This document shows positions 18,130-27,603 of a stretch of 64,000 bases of DNA, piece by piece; positions within the stretch are counted from its first letter, which is position 1; every line of letters starts with the position of its first letter. The position numbers and the translations under genes were made by a program. The stretch is taken from positions 124,001 to 188,000 of the forward strand of contig NZ_JONO01000004.1 in the NCBI RefSeq assembly GCF_000711895.1, written 5' to 3'. Origin of the DNA: Photorhabdus australis DSM 17609 (GTDB lineage Bacteria; Pseudomonadota; Gammaproteobacteria; Enterobacterales; Enterobacteriaceae). The notes under the pieces were generated by a model, which saw only the letters and a list, made by a program, of their open reading frames with translations, was not told the DNA's origin and made no database searches.

Positions 18130-18164
18130 AGCCTGAGGAGTAGCACTTCCTCGGGCTTCTTTGG
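18130..18164 (+). terminator. intercistronic hairpin madA-madB, probable attenuator
   Basis: AGCCTGAGGA (18130-18139) pairs with TCCTCGGGCT (18148-18157, one G-T pair), followed by TCTTTGG. A partial stop here would make more major pilin than assembly proteins, as in other fimbrial operons. Confidence 0.65.
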
Positions 18165-18243
18165 TGAAAAATTCCAGATGATTGATGATGCCTTTTATTA
18201 GGTGGTTGCTGGCGGGCAGAGCCGAAATAGTGAGAAAGAAAAG

Positions 18244-18987
18244 ATGATCAGTAAACTCCGACTTCCCAACATCATAGTAAAAAGCTTTGTATTGGGAGCT
18301 TTTTTGTTCGCGTCACAGAGTCAGGCCGAAGGCGGATTTGGCATCAATGCTACACGCATTATTTTCTTACAGGATAAAGCTGGAGCAACGGTATCGGTGC
18401 GCAATACAACAACCAATATTCCTTACCTGGTGACGACTAAAATCACTCGCACCGTCGATGGCAAGGGTAAAACACCCTTTTACGTCACGCCTCCTTTATT
18501 CCGTTTGGATCCTAAAGGAACCAATGTTTTGCGCATCTTAGGTGATACCAGCAAGTTGCCGACTGACCGGGAGAGTGTTTTTTATTTTAATGCTTCCGCT
18601 ATTCCCGGTAGTAATAATCCTCCGGGCCAGCGCTTTGACAGCGCCAGGATTGGTGGCGGGATAGCTTATGCCATCGGCAATACCATCAAACTATTTTATC
18701 GGCCAACGGGGTTGGTGGGTACACCAGAGCAGGCATACAAAGCGCTGCGCTTTACCCATGCTTCTGGGGGCGTTCAAGTCAGTAACAATTCGCCTTATCA
18801 CATCAGCTTTACCCAGATCAAAGTTGATGGCGTACCTGTGAAGTTTTCTGACAGTCATCCACAAATGCTGGCGCCTTTCAGTAGCCATGTTTATCCCGCT
18901 CAGAATAATCAGAACAAAAAGAGAGTGGAGTGGACGGTGATCAGCGATCTCGGCGGTGGAGAGAGCTTCAATGGTGAAATTCAGTAA
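18244..18987 (+). CDS. madB: periplasmic fimbrial chaperone MadB
   Basis: PapD-like chaperone (247 aa from this start). A signal peptide ends at SQAEGG near residue 30. The first domain has the typical GINATRIIF strand, PPLFRLDPKGTNVLRIL and the PTDRESVFYFNASAIP motif; the second holds LFYRPTGL. Chaperones of this class cap pilins by donating a strand and deliver them to the usher. The ATG at 18244 gives a normal leader; a longer in-frame extension to 18202 is possible but unlikely. The 3' end overlaps madC. Confidence 0.85.
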   Translation: MISKLRLPNIIVKSFVLGAFLFASQSQAEGGFGINATRIIFLQDKAGATVSVRNTTTNIPYLVTTKITRTVDGKGKTPFYVTPPLFRLDPKGTNVLRILGDTSKLPTDRESVFYFNASAIPGSNNPPGQRFDSARIGGGIAYAIGNTIKLFYRPTGLVGTPEQAYKALRFTHASGGVQVSNNSPYHISFTQIKVDGVPVKFSDSHPQMLAPFSSHVYPAQNNQNKKRVEWTVISDLGGGESFNGEIQ

Positions 18988-19585
18988 AACTGGTATCTCA
19001 AGGGTTCAGCGTCTACGCGGGTACCTGAATTACATCGGCGTGGGCGGCGTTCTGTGGCTCTCTTCCGGTCCCTTGTGGGCGGCGAATTCCGCCATCGTCA
19101 CATTTAAGGCTGATATTGCCTACGGAACGTGTGATATCGCTGTGGATAACAACAATATCGATCTGGGCAAAGTGCAATTTGCCAGCCTGGTATCAGGGAG
19201 CGCCTACGGGGAAACCAATCTCACTCTGAGAAATTGCTCAGATGTGATCGATGCAAACAGGGTTGCGCCTGCGATTACCATTACTGGAGAGCATTTTGGT
19301 ACAAATGATAAGACGCTGTTTCGTACTAAAGACAGCGAGGTTCCAGCGGCAGTGGGCGTCACGGTGCGCTTGAAGAAACTGAATGGAACGGAATGGTCCT
19401 CAAATATAGCGGATAGTGAACCATTTTATCTGGCGGATAAAGGCACAGTCATAAATGCTCAAACTCCTTCTGTGCCGGTGAGGTTTTCACTGGTATGCGC
19501 CCCGGGCGCCGGGGAGACGGTAATGGTCTGTAAAAAGTCAGGAAACATTGCGGCCGTTGTGAATTTTACGTTTGATTATCGTTGA
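18971..19585 (+). CDS. madC: minor fimbrial subunit MadC
   Basis: Pilin-like protein (204 aa) with a signal sequence ending near SGPLWAAN. It has a Cys pair (GTCDIAV near residue 51 and RNCSDV near 88), an extra C-terminal pair (VCAPG, VMVCKK) and the ending FTFDYR. The ATG at 18971 overlaps the madB tail by 17 bp, a sign of translational coupling. Probably an adaptor or minor shaft subunit. Confidence 0.82.
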   Translation: MVKFSKTGISRVQRLRGYLNYIGVGGVLWLSSGPLWAANSAIVTFKADIAYGTCDIAVDNNNIDLGKVQFASLVSGSAYGETNLTLRNCSDVIDANRVAPAITITGEHFGTNDKTLFRTKDSEVPAAVGVTVRLKKLNGTEWSSNIADSEPFYLADKGTVINAQTPSVPVRFSLVCAPGAGETVMVCKKSGNIAAVVNFTFDYR

Positions 19586-19649
19586 GTTTGCAGCGCGATA
19601 TCCAGTTAACAAAATGGCTGTAAACGAGAGAGTTTTAAGGTGAACCAAA

Positions 19650-20351
19650 GTGACAAGGCGAGAAAAAAACAGAGTGAGTGACCAAGCAGCTTTGCTGAGT
19701 AATGGCGGCTGCTCGACGTTACGTATGGTGATACTCCGGCTTTGTTGGGGGATATTGGTTTCGCTGTGCTTGGCAGGCGGCGTTATGGCTGAATCCGAAG
19801 ATCCTAAAAAACCGCCATTCCCACCGACGCAATCGAGTGGGATAAACGTAGCTCTGTCCATAGCTGTCGTGCCTGAACCTTGTGACGTCGGGATCAGTGG
19901 TGGTGATATCAATGGTTCGGAGCTGAATTTCGGCTCGCTGCCGGCGGCGGAGTTCAGTCAGGCAGGGGATGTATCAAGCACCAAGAGATTTAATCTGGAA
20001 TTAACCAATTGTGGCGATCCGGATGCTGCGCCGAACGGACCTGATATCACCGTGTCAGGCAGCACCATCGACGCTGAACAAGGTTCAATATTTCGTGATC
20101 CTGTCTCTGGTTCCGATGATAACGCCTCTGAGGGGTTGGGGTTTATTTTTCACTTAGGGGATGATGAAAAGAAAATAAATCTGGATAGTGATTTGGTAAT
20201 AAATAATCTTGAGAATCCTCTCAATTTGTTATTTGAGGATGGTCGTGCACAGCTTCCGGTAATGGTAGCGGTTGCACGTGGAAAGGATAGCAAGATTATT
20301 CGACCTGGCTCGTTAATTGCGCGAGTCGCGTTTACCTACTCTTATCCCTGA
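19650..20351 (+). CDS. madD: minor fimbrial subunit MadD
   Basis: Pilin-like protein with the Cys pair PEPCDVGI and LTNCGDP and the C-terminal FTYSYP pattern. The frame opens with a GTG at 19650, giving a basic leader of about 26 residues before the hydrophobic stretch VILRLCWGILVSLCLAGG. An internal ATG at 19725 would start directly at that signal peptide but has no clear ribosome site, so the start is uncertain. Acidic, with a long charged middle loop (DPVSGSDDNASEG). Confidence 0.78.
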   Translation: MTRREKNRVSDQAALLSNGGCSTLRMVILRLCWGILVSLCLAGGVMAESEDPKKPPFPPTQSSGINVALSIAVVPEPCDVGISGGDINGSELNFGSLPAAEFSQAGDVSSTKRFNLELTNCGDPDAAPNGPDITVSGSTIDAEQGSIFRDPVSGSDDNASEGLGFIFHLGDDEKKINLDSDLVINNLENPLNLLFEDGRAQLPVMVAVARGKDSKIIRPGSLIARVAFTYSYP

Positions 20352-20405
20352 GATGCGGTTGATCACAATGATAAAAATGGGGACCAATGAGGGGAAGAGA
20401 GTTAG

Positions 20406-21074
20406 ATGAAAATGAAAAATAACACTCTTATAAGCCGTGAGTTAATAACATGTCACAGCAGAGCGAAGTATTTGTGGCTCATCATGGTGCTGATTGGATG
20501 GATCATCGGTTGTGTGGCTTTGTCGGCTCAGGCAATTGAGATCACAATTAAAGGCAATCTGTTACGTCCGACTTGTGCGTTGAGTGTGAACGGCAACTAC
20601 GGCGGCGCTACTGGTACTTATGAAGGTACTATGCCTCAGGTCTATGCGAGTCAACTGAAAAATAGCAAATATGTGGAGAGTTCCTTCTTAGACTTGGAAT
20701 TTCAGCTCAGTCACTGTAGTCCAGGACAATCGCCAGCGTTGTACATATGGACTGCTGGTCCTATCAACTCAGGTGATTCGGAGCTGTTTATTCCTGTAAA
20801 TGATGCTGGTACTACCAAGGGAGTGGGGATTAGGTTACAGGACCTGGGCGACCAGACGTTTGTAACGGTGAAGCCTAGCAGTGATCCGTTTCAGGTGTTG
20901 CTACCGTTGGCAAAAGATGGAGTAACGAGGACGTTCCGGGCTTATGTGGGTGGTTTAGGCGACAAAAATAATCCAGCAACGTGTAAAACCGAGAGTAACG
21001 AGACCAATGTGTTATGCGGAGGAGAGACGCGAGTGACCATACATTTTGAGTTTTCCTATGAGCGCTTAAAGTAG
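20406..21074 (+). CDS. madE: minor fimbrial subunit MadE
   Basis: Fimbrial protein of 222 aa with a hydrophobic leader (YLWLIMVLIGWIIGCVALSAQA) preceded by a basic N-region of about 20 residues. The mature part starts IEITIKGNLLRPTCAL, with a second Cys in LSHCSPG and another pair near the end (ATCKTES, VLCGG). The C-terminus EFSYERLK is pilin-like. It lies just before the second chaperone gene and may be a tip adaptor. Confidence 0.78.
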   Translation: MKMKNNTLISRELITCHSRAKYLWLIMVLIGWIIGCVALSAQAIEITIKGNLLRPTCALSVNGNYGGATGTYEGTMPQVYASQLKNSKYVESSFLDLEFQLSHCSPGQSPALYIWTAGPINSGDSELFIPVNDAGTTKGVGIRLQDLGDQTFVTVKPSSDPFQVLLPLAKDGVTRTFRAYVGGLGDKNNPATCKTESNETNVLCGGETRVTIHFEFSYERLK

Positions 21075-21116
21075 ATAACGTTATCAGCCGGGTGTAGTTG
21101 AGGAATAGTGTCTGAG

Positions 21117-21866
21117 ATGAAGTGGGATATGAGAAAGCAGATAGTTATAGGGATGCTGGGGATATGGGTGGTTATGGCGTCGTCATCAGCCCATGCGGGC
21201 CTGATGTTGAGGAAGACACGCATTATTTATCAGCAGGGTGACAAGGTGCAAAGCATCTCACTGCAAAATTCAGGCGCAGAGGTCTATTTGGTACAAGCCG
21301 CGGTGACGTCGTGGGATAACCCAAATACCCGTTCATCGGAGTTTACGGTGCTGCCCCCGTTGTTCCGTATGGAGGGCGATAGCTTGAATGTGATGCGTGT
21401 TATACGTACCGGTGGTGATTTCCCAGCTGATCGTGAGTCTCTGTTTCGTTTTCGGATTAACGCGATTCCGGCGAAGAAAACAACTGATGAGAACAAGGAA
21501 AATAGCGACGGCAAACAAGATGAGATTGGCGCGTCGCTATCTATCTCGCTGGGTATGAATATTAAACTTATCTACCGGCCGGATAAGCTGCCGATGACAC
21601 CGGAACAGGCCCGTGGTCGGCTGACGTTTACACGAACGGGCAATAGTGTGGTAGTGACCAATCCAACACCGTATTACCAAACTTTTGCCCAACTGAAACT
21701 CGACGGCAAGGCGGTAGATTTTGATAAAGCCCCATCAATATTGGCGCCTTTCGGCCAGACGACTCTTCCCCTGGCCGGTAAGGTTGGCGGTAAGGTGGAA
21801 TGGTCGATGATCACCGATATCGGCGGGGTGAGTAAGCTACAGAGCGGTACGTTACAGGCTGGCTGA
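21117..21866 (+). CDS. madF: periplasmic fimbrial chaperone MadF
   Basis: Second PapD-like chaperone (249 aa). Signal peptide ends SSAHAG; the mature protein has LMLRKTRIIYQQGDKV, PPLFRMEGDSLNVMRVIR, FPADRESLFRFRINAIP and IKLIYRPDKLP, all diagnostic for the family. An upstream GTG (21108) is also possible but too close to GAGG. Having several chaperones suggests each serves a particular subunit class. Confidence 0.84.
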   Translation: MKWDMRKQIVIGMLGIWVVMASSSAHAGLMLRKTRIIYQQGDKVQSISLQNSGAEVYLVQAAVTSWDNPNTRSSEFTVLPPLFRMEGDSLNVMRVIRTGGDFPADRESLFRFRINAIPAKKTTDENKENSDGKQDEIGASLSISLGMNIKLIYRPDKLPMTPEQARGRLTFTRTGNSVVVTNPTPYYQTFAQLKLDGKAVDFDKAPSILAPFGQTTLPLAGKVGGKVEWSMITDIGGVSKLQSGTLQAG

Positions 21867-21894
21867 GTATATTTTGAGATTGGAAGAGCATCAC

Positions 21895-22692
21895 ATGGCG
21901 GAGCGTAAGGTTTCAATCAAGCGGAGAGTGACGTCTGTGTTATGCGCTCTGGCAATGGTATCACCTGTTTTGCCACTGAGGGCGGAAGAGAGTCTGGAGG
22001 GGGTGTTATATATCAATGACGCCCGTGTGATTTACCTTGAATCATTCAACAATGGTGTTCCTTCGGCATTTATTAATAACAGCGACAGCAATTATCTGAT
22101 TCAGTCAACGGTGCGGGAATTGGACCCTGCCACCGGTTTACCATTGGATGCTAAGGCGCCATTTATCGTGATTCCGCCTATTGCCAAGGTGGATGCGCAT
22201 GAACGGCAGGTGCTGAAAATCCTGCGTACCGGCGGAGATTTTCCGAAGGATCGAGAATCTCTGTTTTTTCTGAATGTGCGTATGTTGCCTTCGGAGAAAC
22301 CCTCATCGGCATCTAAGGGTTTCTCCGGCAAGGTGAAAATGACGACGGCGCTGGCGGTGAAGGTATTCTATCGTCCTGAAGGATTGCCAAAAGAGGGAGT
22401 CGCCGGTGCGGTGAAACAATTAAGCGCGTCAGTAAAAGAAAATGTTGTGACGCTGACTAATCCGTCACCGTTCTGGATAACGTTGCAGGCTTTACAGGTG
22501 AATTCATTTGCCGTGCGAGACCAGGATTTATTTAGGATGGTGCCGCCATTTGGTCGGCAGAGCTGGTCATTGCCGGTGGGTAAAGTGTCCCTAGGCAATA
22601 ATGTCACGATATCGTGGCGTGCTATTGATGAATTCGGGTTAAGCACCGATGAAGAGAGTCGATCTATTGCTGTGTCTGGCAGCGGTGAATAG
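21895..22692 (+). CDS. madG: periplasmic fimbrial chaperone MadG
   Basis: Third PapD-like chaperone (265 aa). The ATG at 21895 is preceded by GGAAGAG; upstream in-frame TTG codons are discounted. Signal peptide ends near LPLRAEE. It keeps DARVIYLESFNNG, FPKDRESLFFLNVRMLP and VKVFYRPEGLP. The immediately following usher and adhesin genes suggest it may be dedicated to the tip subunit; this is inference from order only. Confidence 0.84.
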   Translation: MAERKVSIKRRVTSVLCALAMVSPVLPLRAEESLEGVLYINDARVIYLESFNNGVPSAFINNSDSNYLIQSTVRELDPATGLPLDAKAPFIVIPPIAKVDAHERQVLKILRTGGDFPKDRESLFFLNVRMLPSEKPSSASKGFSGKVKMTTALAVKVFYRPEGLPKEGVAGAVKQLSASVKENVVTLTNPSPFWITLQALQVNSFAVRDQDLFRMVPPFGRQSWSLPVGKVSLGNNVTISWRAIDEFGLSTDEESRSIAVSGSGE

Positions 22693-22747
22693 CGATATTG
22701 CGGGATACCGACAGAATAGATGTGAATTGAATATATTTAAATAAGAG

Positions 22748-25498
22748 ATGGCGGTTTTAATAATGAAAATATTAATTCCGGTGATAGGCTGTCGTTTAGA
22801 GCAGCCGCCTATTTATCATCGTGTAAATCAAAGTATTTCTATTTCTCTGGTTTTATTAAAGTACTCAGTGAGATTACGCTTTTCTCTCATTTTCTGTCGG
22901 ATGGTGTTGGTATTGCTGACTGGATGGGGTGTGCAGGCGACAGCGCGTGATTATTTTGATCCTGCTTTATTGGATTTTGGCTCGAATTCAGGACAACCGG
23001 TGGATTTATCACAGTTTGAAACTGCCGGAGGTCAGGCACCCGGGACTTATCGTGTTGACATCTACGTAAATGGCACTTTTTTTGATTCCCGGGATATTAC
23101 GTTCCAGCGTCATGGCGACAGCGAGTTGGTCCCGGTATTGACGCCAGATTTGTTAGATATGGCTGGTGTCAATATCAGCGACACACCGACACTGAAAACC
23201 TTGCCGGCGGATAAGCCGATAGGGAGTCCGTTAGGTAAATTGATTCCCCAGGCTACGGCCCGCCTGAACTTTTCCCAGATGCGGTTAAATTTGAGTATAC
23301 CCCAAATAGCGATGAAGCCTTCAACCAATGGTCAGGTGGACCCGAAATTATGGCAAGAGGGTATCCCGGCTTTTATCTTGAACTACAGCGTCAATGGCAG
23401 CCAGAATCGACGCTCGCAATTTGGCAATCAACAGACTAATCAGAGTCTGTTCGGTAGCTTCAATTCTGGATTGAATCTCGGGGCCTGGCGTCTTCGTAAC
23501 ACCTCCACTTATTCATATAACACTCAAACTTATAACCGGTATGACTCACTCAATGATGCAATGAAAAAAACCACTCAATCCCGGCAAAGATGGAACTTCC
23601 TGCAAACCTATTTGCAGCGGGATGTGGTGGCGTTACGCAGCGATCTGACGATAGGGGATACTTCGACCGGCAGTGTGGCGGGGCAGGTATTTGATGGTTT
23701 CCCCTATCGTGGGATTGGGCTGGCCACCAGCGATTCGATGATACCGGGTAGGCAGAGTGGTTTTGCACCGATTATCAGTGGGATAGCTAAATCTAACGCG
23801 CAGGTGACGGTGACACAGAATGGCAGTGTGATTTATCAAACCAATGTCGCGCCAGGCCCATTTCGAATCACAGATTTGGTGGGGAGCAGTACCGGCGGGG
23901 ATTTACAGGTAACAGTCACCGAGGCTGATGGTACCCATCATGGTTTCAGTCAAGCTTATTCTAGCCTGCCGATGATGTTGCGGCAGGGGCAATTCAAATA
24001 CGAAGCAGCGGCAGGGCGCTATCACACGAGTGGATATAGTAGCGGCGGGCGTAAGCCAGTGTTTGGCATGGTCTCAATGATTTATGGTCTGCCCGGCAAC
24101 GTCACATTATATGGTGGTGGTTTGGTAGCGCAATCGTACCAGTCCGCGGCGCTGGGGACTGGGCTTTCCTTGGGTATGATGGGGGCGTTATCCGCGGATA
24201 TCACCACTTCCCGGGCGCGGTTGAAAAATATGGCTGACATCCAGCGCGGAGAATCTTACCGGGCGAAGTATTCGAAAAGTATGCTGACCTCCGGCACGAC
24301 GGTGGATTTAACCGCGTACCGCTATTCCACCCGTAATTACCTCAGTTTTTCCGATGTTAATACCCAAGGTTACAGTGTGTGGGGGGAGCTTCCCTCTTGG
24401 ATGTCTCAGCGACGTCGTAGTAGTTGGCAAATGAGATTGAGCCAGTCATTGCCGGGTAACTATTCCCTGTGGCTCAGTGGTCAGCGGGATAACTACTGGG
24501 GCAGTTCTAAAACTAACACCACCCTGTCGATGGGATTGAACGGTTCTTTCTACCGTGTGGGCTGGGGGCTTAATTACAGCATCGATCGCATACGCGGCAA
24601 CGGCGACTGGCCCGAGAACCGACAAGTTTCATTGAACGTCAACATTCCTCTGAGTCTGTTTGGCTCTTATGCGGCGCTGAACAATGCGTATGCCAACTAT
24701 AGCTTGTTCCACGATAGCACGGGGCGCAGCAGTAACCAGTTAGGTTTGGGCGGTTCATTGCTGGATGACAATAGTCTGTCCTGGAGTGTATCGCAAAGTC
24801 AGGCTAATAAAGGGCAGGGAAACAGCGGGTCAGTATCAATGGGATACAGTGGTTCCCTTGGGCAGGCCAGCTTGGGATACAACTACGATTCATCGGGCGG
24901 GCGAGGGGTGAACTACGGGGTTAGTGGCGGATTGATCGCCCATCAGCATGGTGTCACGTTGGCATCGCGTATTGGTGATGCCGCGGTATTGGTGCGGACA
25001 TCGGGGGTTGGCGGTATTCGTGTGATGAACTCCAGCTCGATTTCGACTAATCGCTGGGGATATGCGGTGGTGCCTTATGCCCAGACGTACAGCCGTAATA
25101 GTATCAGTTTAGATCCGTCATCGCTGCCGGAAGGGGCTGATATGGCACAAGGCAGCAAGAACGTATTCCCGACCAAAGGGGCGGTTGTGATGGTGGATTA
25201 CCCCGTACGTATCGGGCAGCAATTGCTGATGAATCTGCTCTATCACGGTAAGCCGGTACCGTTTGGGGCAATGGCGGGGCTTAAAGGGGATACAACAACC
25301 AATCTGGCGGCGATCGTCGGAGAGGGCGGGCAAGTGTACCTGAGTGGCATGCCTCCCAACGGGGTACTCAAAGTGAAGTGGGGCAGCGCGCCGGACAGTC
25401 AGTGCGAGGTGGTGTTTAACCTGGGGCCGCCGCCGGTAAAAGCGAAGCAAGATAAGGGCTGGAGCCCCATGAGGCAATTGAACGAGACCTGCCGTTAA
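22748..25498 (+). CDS. madH: outer-membrane fimbrial usher MadH
   Basis: PapC/FimD-type usher, 916 aa including a long leader. The mature protein begins after VQATARDYFDPALLDFG, the classic usher N-terminus. It shows the N-domain that receives chaperone-subunit complexes, a 24-strand barrel with plug (GQVFDGFPYRGIGLATSD, PMMLRQGQFKYE, PVFGMVSMIYGLP), and C-terminal carboxypeptidase-like domains ending with a Cys pair (DSQCEVVF ... NETCR). Start may be ATG 22748 or 22763. Uses the outer membrane pore to polymerise the Mad fibre. Confidence 0.92.
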   Translation: MAVLIMKILIPVIGCRLEQPPIYHRVNQSISISLVLLKYSVRLRFSLIFCRMVLVLLTGWGVQATARDYFDPALLDFGSNSGQPVDLSQFETAGGQAPGTYRVDIYVNGTFFDSRDITFQRHGDSELVPVLTPDLLDMAGVNISDTPTLKTLPADKPIGSPLGKLIPQATARLNFSQMRLNLSIPQIAMKPSTNGQVDPKLWQEGIPAFILNYSVNGSQNRRSQFGNQQTNQSLFGSFNSGLNLGAWRLRNTSTYSYNTQTYNRYDSLNDAMKKTTQSRQRWNFLQTYLQRDVVALRSDLTIGDTSTGSVAGQVFDGFPYRGIGLATSDSMIPGRQSGFAPIISGIAKSNAQVTVTQNGSVIYQTNVAPGPFRITDLVGSSTGGDLQVTVTEADGTHHGFSQAYSSLPMMLRQGQFKYEAAAGRYHTSGYSSGGRKPVFGMVSMIYGLPGNVTLYGGGLVAQSYQSAALGTGLSLGMMGALSADITTSRARLKNMADIQRGESYRAKYSKSMLTSGTTVDLTAYRYSTRNYLSFSDVNTQGYSVWGELPSWMSQRRRSSWQMRLSQSLPGNYSLWLSGQRDNYWGSSKTNTTLSMGLNGSFYRVGWGLNYSIDRIRGNGDWPENRQVSLNVNIPLSLFGSYAALNNAYANYSLFHDSTGRSSNQLGLGGSLLDDNSLSWSVSQSQANKGQGNSGSVSMGYSGSLGQASLGYNYDSSGGRGVNYGVSGGLIAHQHGVTLASRIGDAAVLVRTSGVGGIRVMNSSSISTNRWGYAVVPYAQTYSRNSISLDPSSLPEGADMAQGSKNVFPTKGAVVMVDYPVRIGQQLLMNLLYHGKPVPFGAMAGLKGDTTTNLAAIVGEGGQVYLSGMPPNGVLKVKWGSAPDSQCEVVFNLGPPPVKAKQDKGWSPMRQLNETCR

Positions 25499-25619
25499 GA
25501 TGGCAAGGTTAAGATGAGGTGGTGCACAGATAATTTGATGCGGAAAACCATCATTGTTAGAGGAAGAGGAACTCCTGAAAGGTGAGTGTAATCTGGCCGG
25601 AATGGAGGGAGATCAACGA

Positions 25620-26969
25620 ATGAAAATTTCTAATATGGCAACTGGGAAGTTACTCCCGGTTGGGCAGCCGATGAATACGAAGAAGATGTTTATTAACAAG
25701 CTAAAACAGGATATTGGTTGGATGGTGGTTCATTGTCGCTGGTGGTCGATGCCGATATGGGTGGGGATGATATGCCTATCCGTGGGTATTTTTTCTTCTC
25801 CCTCAGTGTTTGCCGATCAGTCCCGAAATTGGAATGCTGATGTAGCTTTGAAAGCTTTGGGGCCTGAGCGGATGGTAAAACGGAGTGATGGAGTCATCAA
25901 TTACCCGGCAGCGGGTAAAGCGACCTTAGATCTGTTTCAAATTCATAGTATGAGGGATATGGTGCCTCGTACAACTTCGTATGATCAAGAAGATCTGGAT
26001 AAGGTCCGGTTCCAGCTCAGAGCTAGAGGGGAAATTTTTAAAGTTCCGAGATTAGTTTCAGGCAGTTACGAATGTACAATTATGGCTAAAACTAAATATT
26101 CTAAATGGCTTCCAGATGATGAACCTTCAAAAGGAACAGCCATTCAACACCTTACGGTGAATCTTGATAAGCCATACCCAAATGAAAATCTTTCCGACCC
26201 AGTACAGCTTGAGCCGGAACATCCTAATAATCAAGGTGATTGGGATAGAGCACATGAAAGAATAAGTGACCTCTATTTTGACGTGTCTTGTCGTGGGGTA
26301 AATTTTTCATGGCAGCGAAACCCTGATGAAAAAGTCGAATTCAATCGTGACGATAACTCACCAATTTTGAGTGTCTTAATTAATGGCGAGGAGCTTATGT
26401 CGTGGTCTAAACCAAGCCTTCCGCCTATTAAAGACCCGGTAACAGTACTGGAGCCGCCGGTTTGTGGTTTAGATGCTGGTACAGATGGTAAACAGTCGGA
26501 GGCAGTGTTTATGGGAGAGGTTCTCCGGTCGCCTGGGCCATATCCGGCACGGCTCCCAACAAATGGATTCAGCGGGTATGGAGCGTTTCGTATGAACATT
26601 ACATGCACGGTAAGCGATAAGAAGAGTGCCGGTGGTGTGGCCACTGTGCGGTTTTCCGCCCCACAGCTAGCTGATAATAATGAAAGTATCGTAGTGCCTG
26701 ATTTCGATGACGCGTTGAGGATTAAAGTGGTACCGGCTGTGATAGGTGGGAATACTAAGCTGGCGGCGTCAAACGCGATGGGGAGGCCAGTAAAATTGGG
26801 TCCTCCGACTAACCCGGCGGATGTTCTGTACTTTACTGTGGGTGATACGCCAAACACCTATTTATCTGAAAACAAATTTAATGTGGAAGTTTGGCAAGCA
26901 AAGGCGTTAGACCCTGGTACTTTTGGTGAATTTCAGGCCACGATGAACGCAACGTTAGTCGTGCGATAA
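25620..26969 (+). CDS. madI: two-domain fimbrial tip adhesin MadI
   Basis: Protein of 449 aa placed after the usher. GGAGGGAG lies eight bases before the ATG at 25620. A long leader of about 65 residues ends at SVFADQ. Residues about 66-260 form a putative receptor-binding domain (IFKVPRLVSGSYEC, SDLYFDVSCRGVNFSWQRNP) and, after a proline linker (KDPVTVLEPPVC), the C-terminal part reads like a pilin domain with Cys pair and final MNATLVVR. Leader, binding domain and linker recur in the tandem genes at 32196-37211; the pilin part does not. The receptor is unknown; in the mad system attachment to maternal nematode gut is the reported role. Confidence 0.8.
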   Translation: MKISNMATGKLLPVGQPMNTKKMFINKLKQDIGWMVVHCRWWSMPIWVGMICLSVGIFSSPSVFADQSRNWNADVALKALGPERMVKRSDGVINYPAAGKATLDLFQIHSMRDMVPRTTSYDQEDLDKVRFQLRARGEIFKVPRLVSGSYECTIMAKTKYSKWLPDDEPSKGTAIQHLTVNLDKPYPNENLSDPVQLEPEHPNNQGDWDRAHERISDLYFDVSCRGVNFSWQRNPDEKVEFNRDDNSPILSVLINGEELMSWSKPSLPPIKDPVTVLEPPVCGLDAGTDGKQSEAVFMGEVLRSPGPYPARLPTNGFSGYGAFRMNITCTVSDKKSAGGVATVRFSAPQLADNNESIVVPDFDDALRIKVVPAVIGGNTKLAASNAMGRPVKLGPPTNPADVLYFTVGDTPNTYLSENKFNVEVWQAKALDPGTFGEFQATMNATLVVR

Positions 26970-27098
26970 CGCCTAATGGCAGGGTATTTAAATATGGCAT
27001 GGTGGCTTAGCCGCCCGAGTGCTTCATCTCAATAAATCACACTATTTCATTTCTCATGTGGTAACCGATCGACCAGTTAGTCACCAAGGGAGAGTAAA

Positions 27099-27590
27099 AT
27101 GACAATCGATGTTAATGATTCAATGCCGCTTCAAATGAGCGGCAATCAGGCTGATTTGCCCGGAAATCAGACTATTACTGGCAAGCAGAGTAATCATGGG
27201 ACTTTTCGTCTGCCTGTCTGCTTGTCTCATTTGAATGATACGCCGTTGTACATGGCGGTGGCATATTGGGGATTATTGAAGGGGCGTGCATTTACCAAAA
27301 GTGAAATCAGTCAGGTGTTTCGGGTGTCAGAAAGCCGGGCAAAGGATGTGATGAATTATATCTATAATGAGCGGCGTGATGTGATTTCCTGTGAAAAGGT
27401 CTTTTTTCGTGAGAAGCAGAGGAGTCGGCGTCTCATGCTGATTGTCACAGCAGTAACTGAACCTATGCCCCAGAGGAGTCCGACATCGGTAACGAAAACG
27501 ACGAAGTCGGCACGTTCCCGAACATCATCACAGGCTAATCATATGCGTACCTGGTTTTTGCAACGCGCTTGCGGCCCATTTATTTCCTAA
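27099..27590 (+). CDS. madJ: CaiF/GrlA-family transcriptional regulator MadJ
   Basis: Regulator of 163 aa. Residues about 49-110 (PLYMAVAYWGLLKGRAFTKS, ISQVFRVSESRAKDVMNYI) match the CaiF/GrlA winged-helix family. The tail is basic and Ser/Thr rich. Proteins of this kind near fimbrial operons often shut off motility while fimbriae are made, and I recall such a role for a mad-encoded regulator, but not with certainty. GGGAGAG precedes the ATG. Confidence 0.78.
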   Translation: MTIDVNDSMPLQMSGNQADLPGNQTITGKQSNHGTFRLPVCLSHLNDTPLYMAVAYWGLLKGRAFTKSEISQVFRVSESRAKDVMNYIYNERRDVISCEKVFFREKQRSRRLMLIVTAVTEPMPQRSPTSVTKTTKSARSRTSSQANHMRTWFLQRACGPFIS

Positions 27591-27603
27591 AGCGTATTAC
27601 AAT

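Noticed and set aside
23110-23839. Several minus-strand frames under the usher gene
   Set aside because: Shadows of madH; low-complexity composition and no ribosome sites.
25554-25619. Upstream 22-codon extension of madI
   Set aside because: GGAGGGAG sits correctly for the ATG at 25620, and the matching ATG is the only start shared by all array paralogues.
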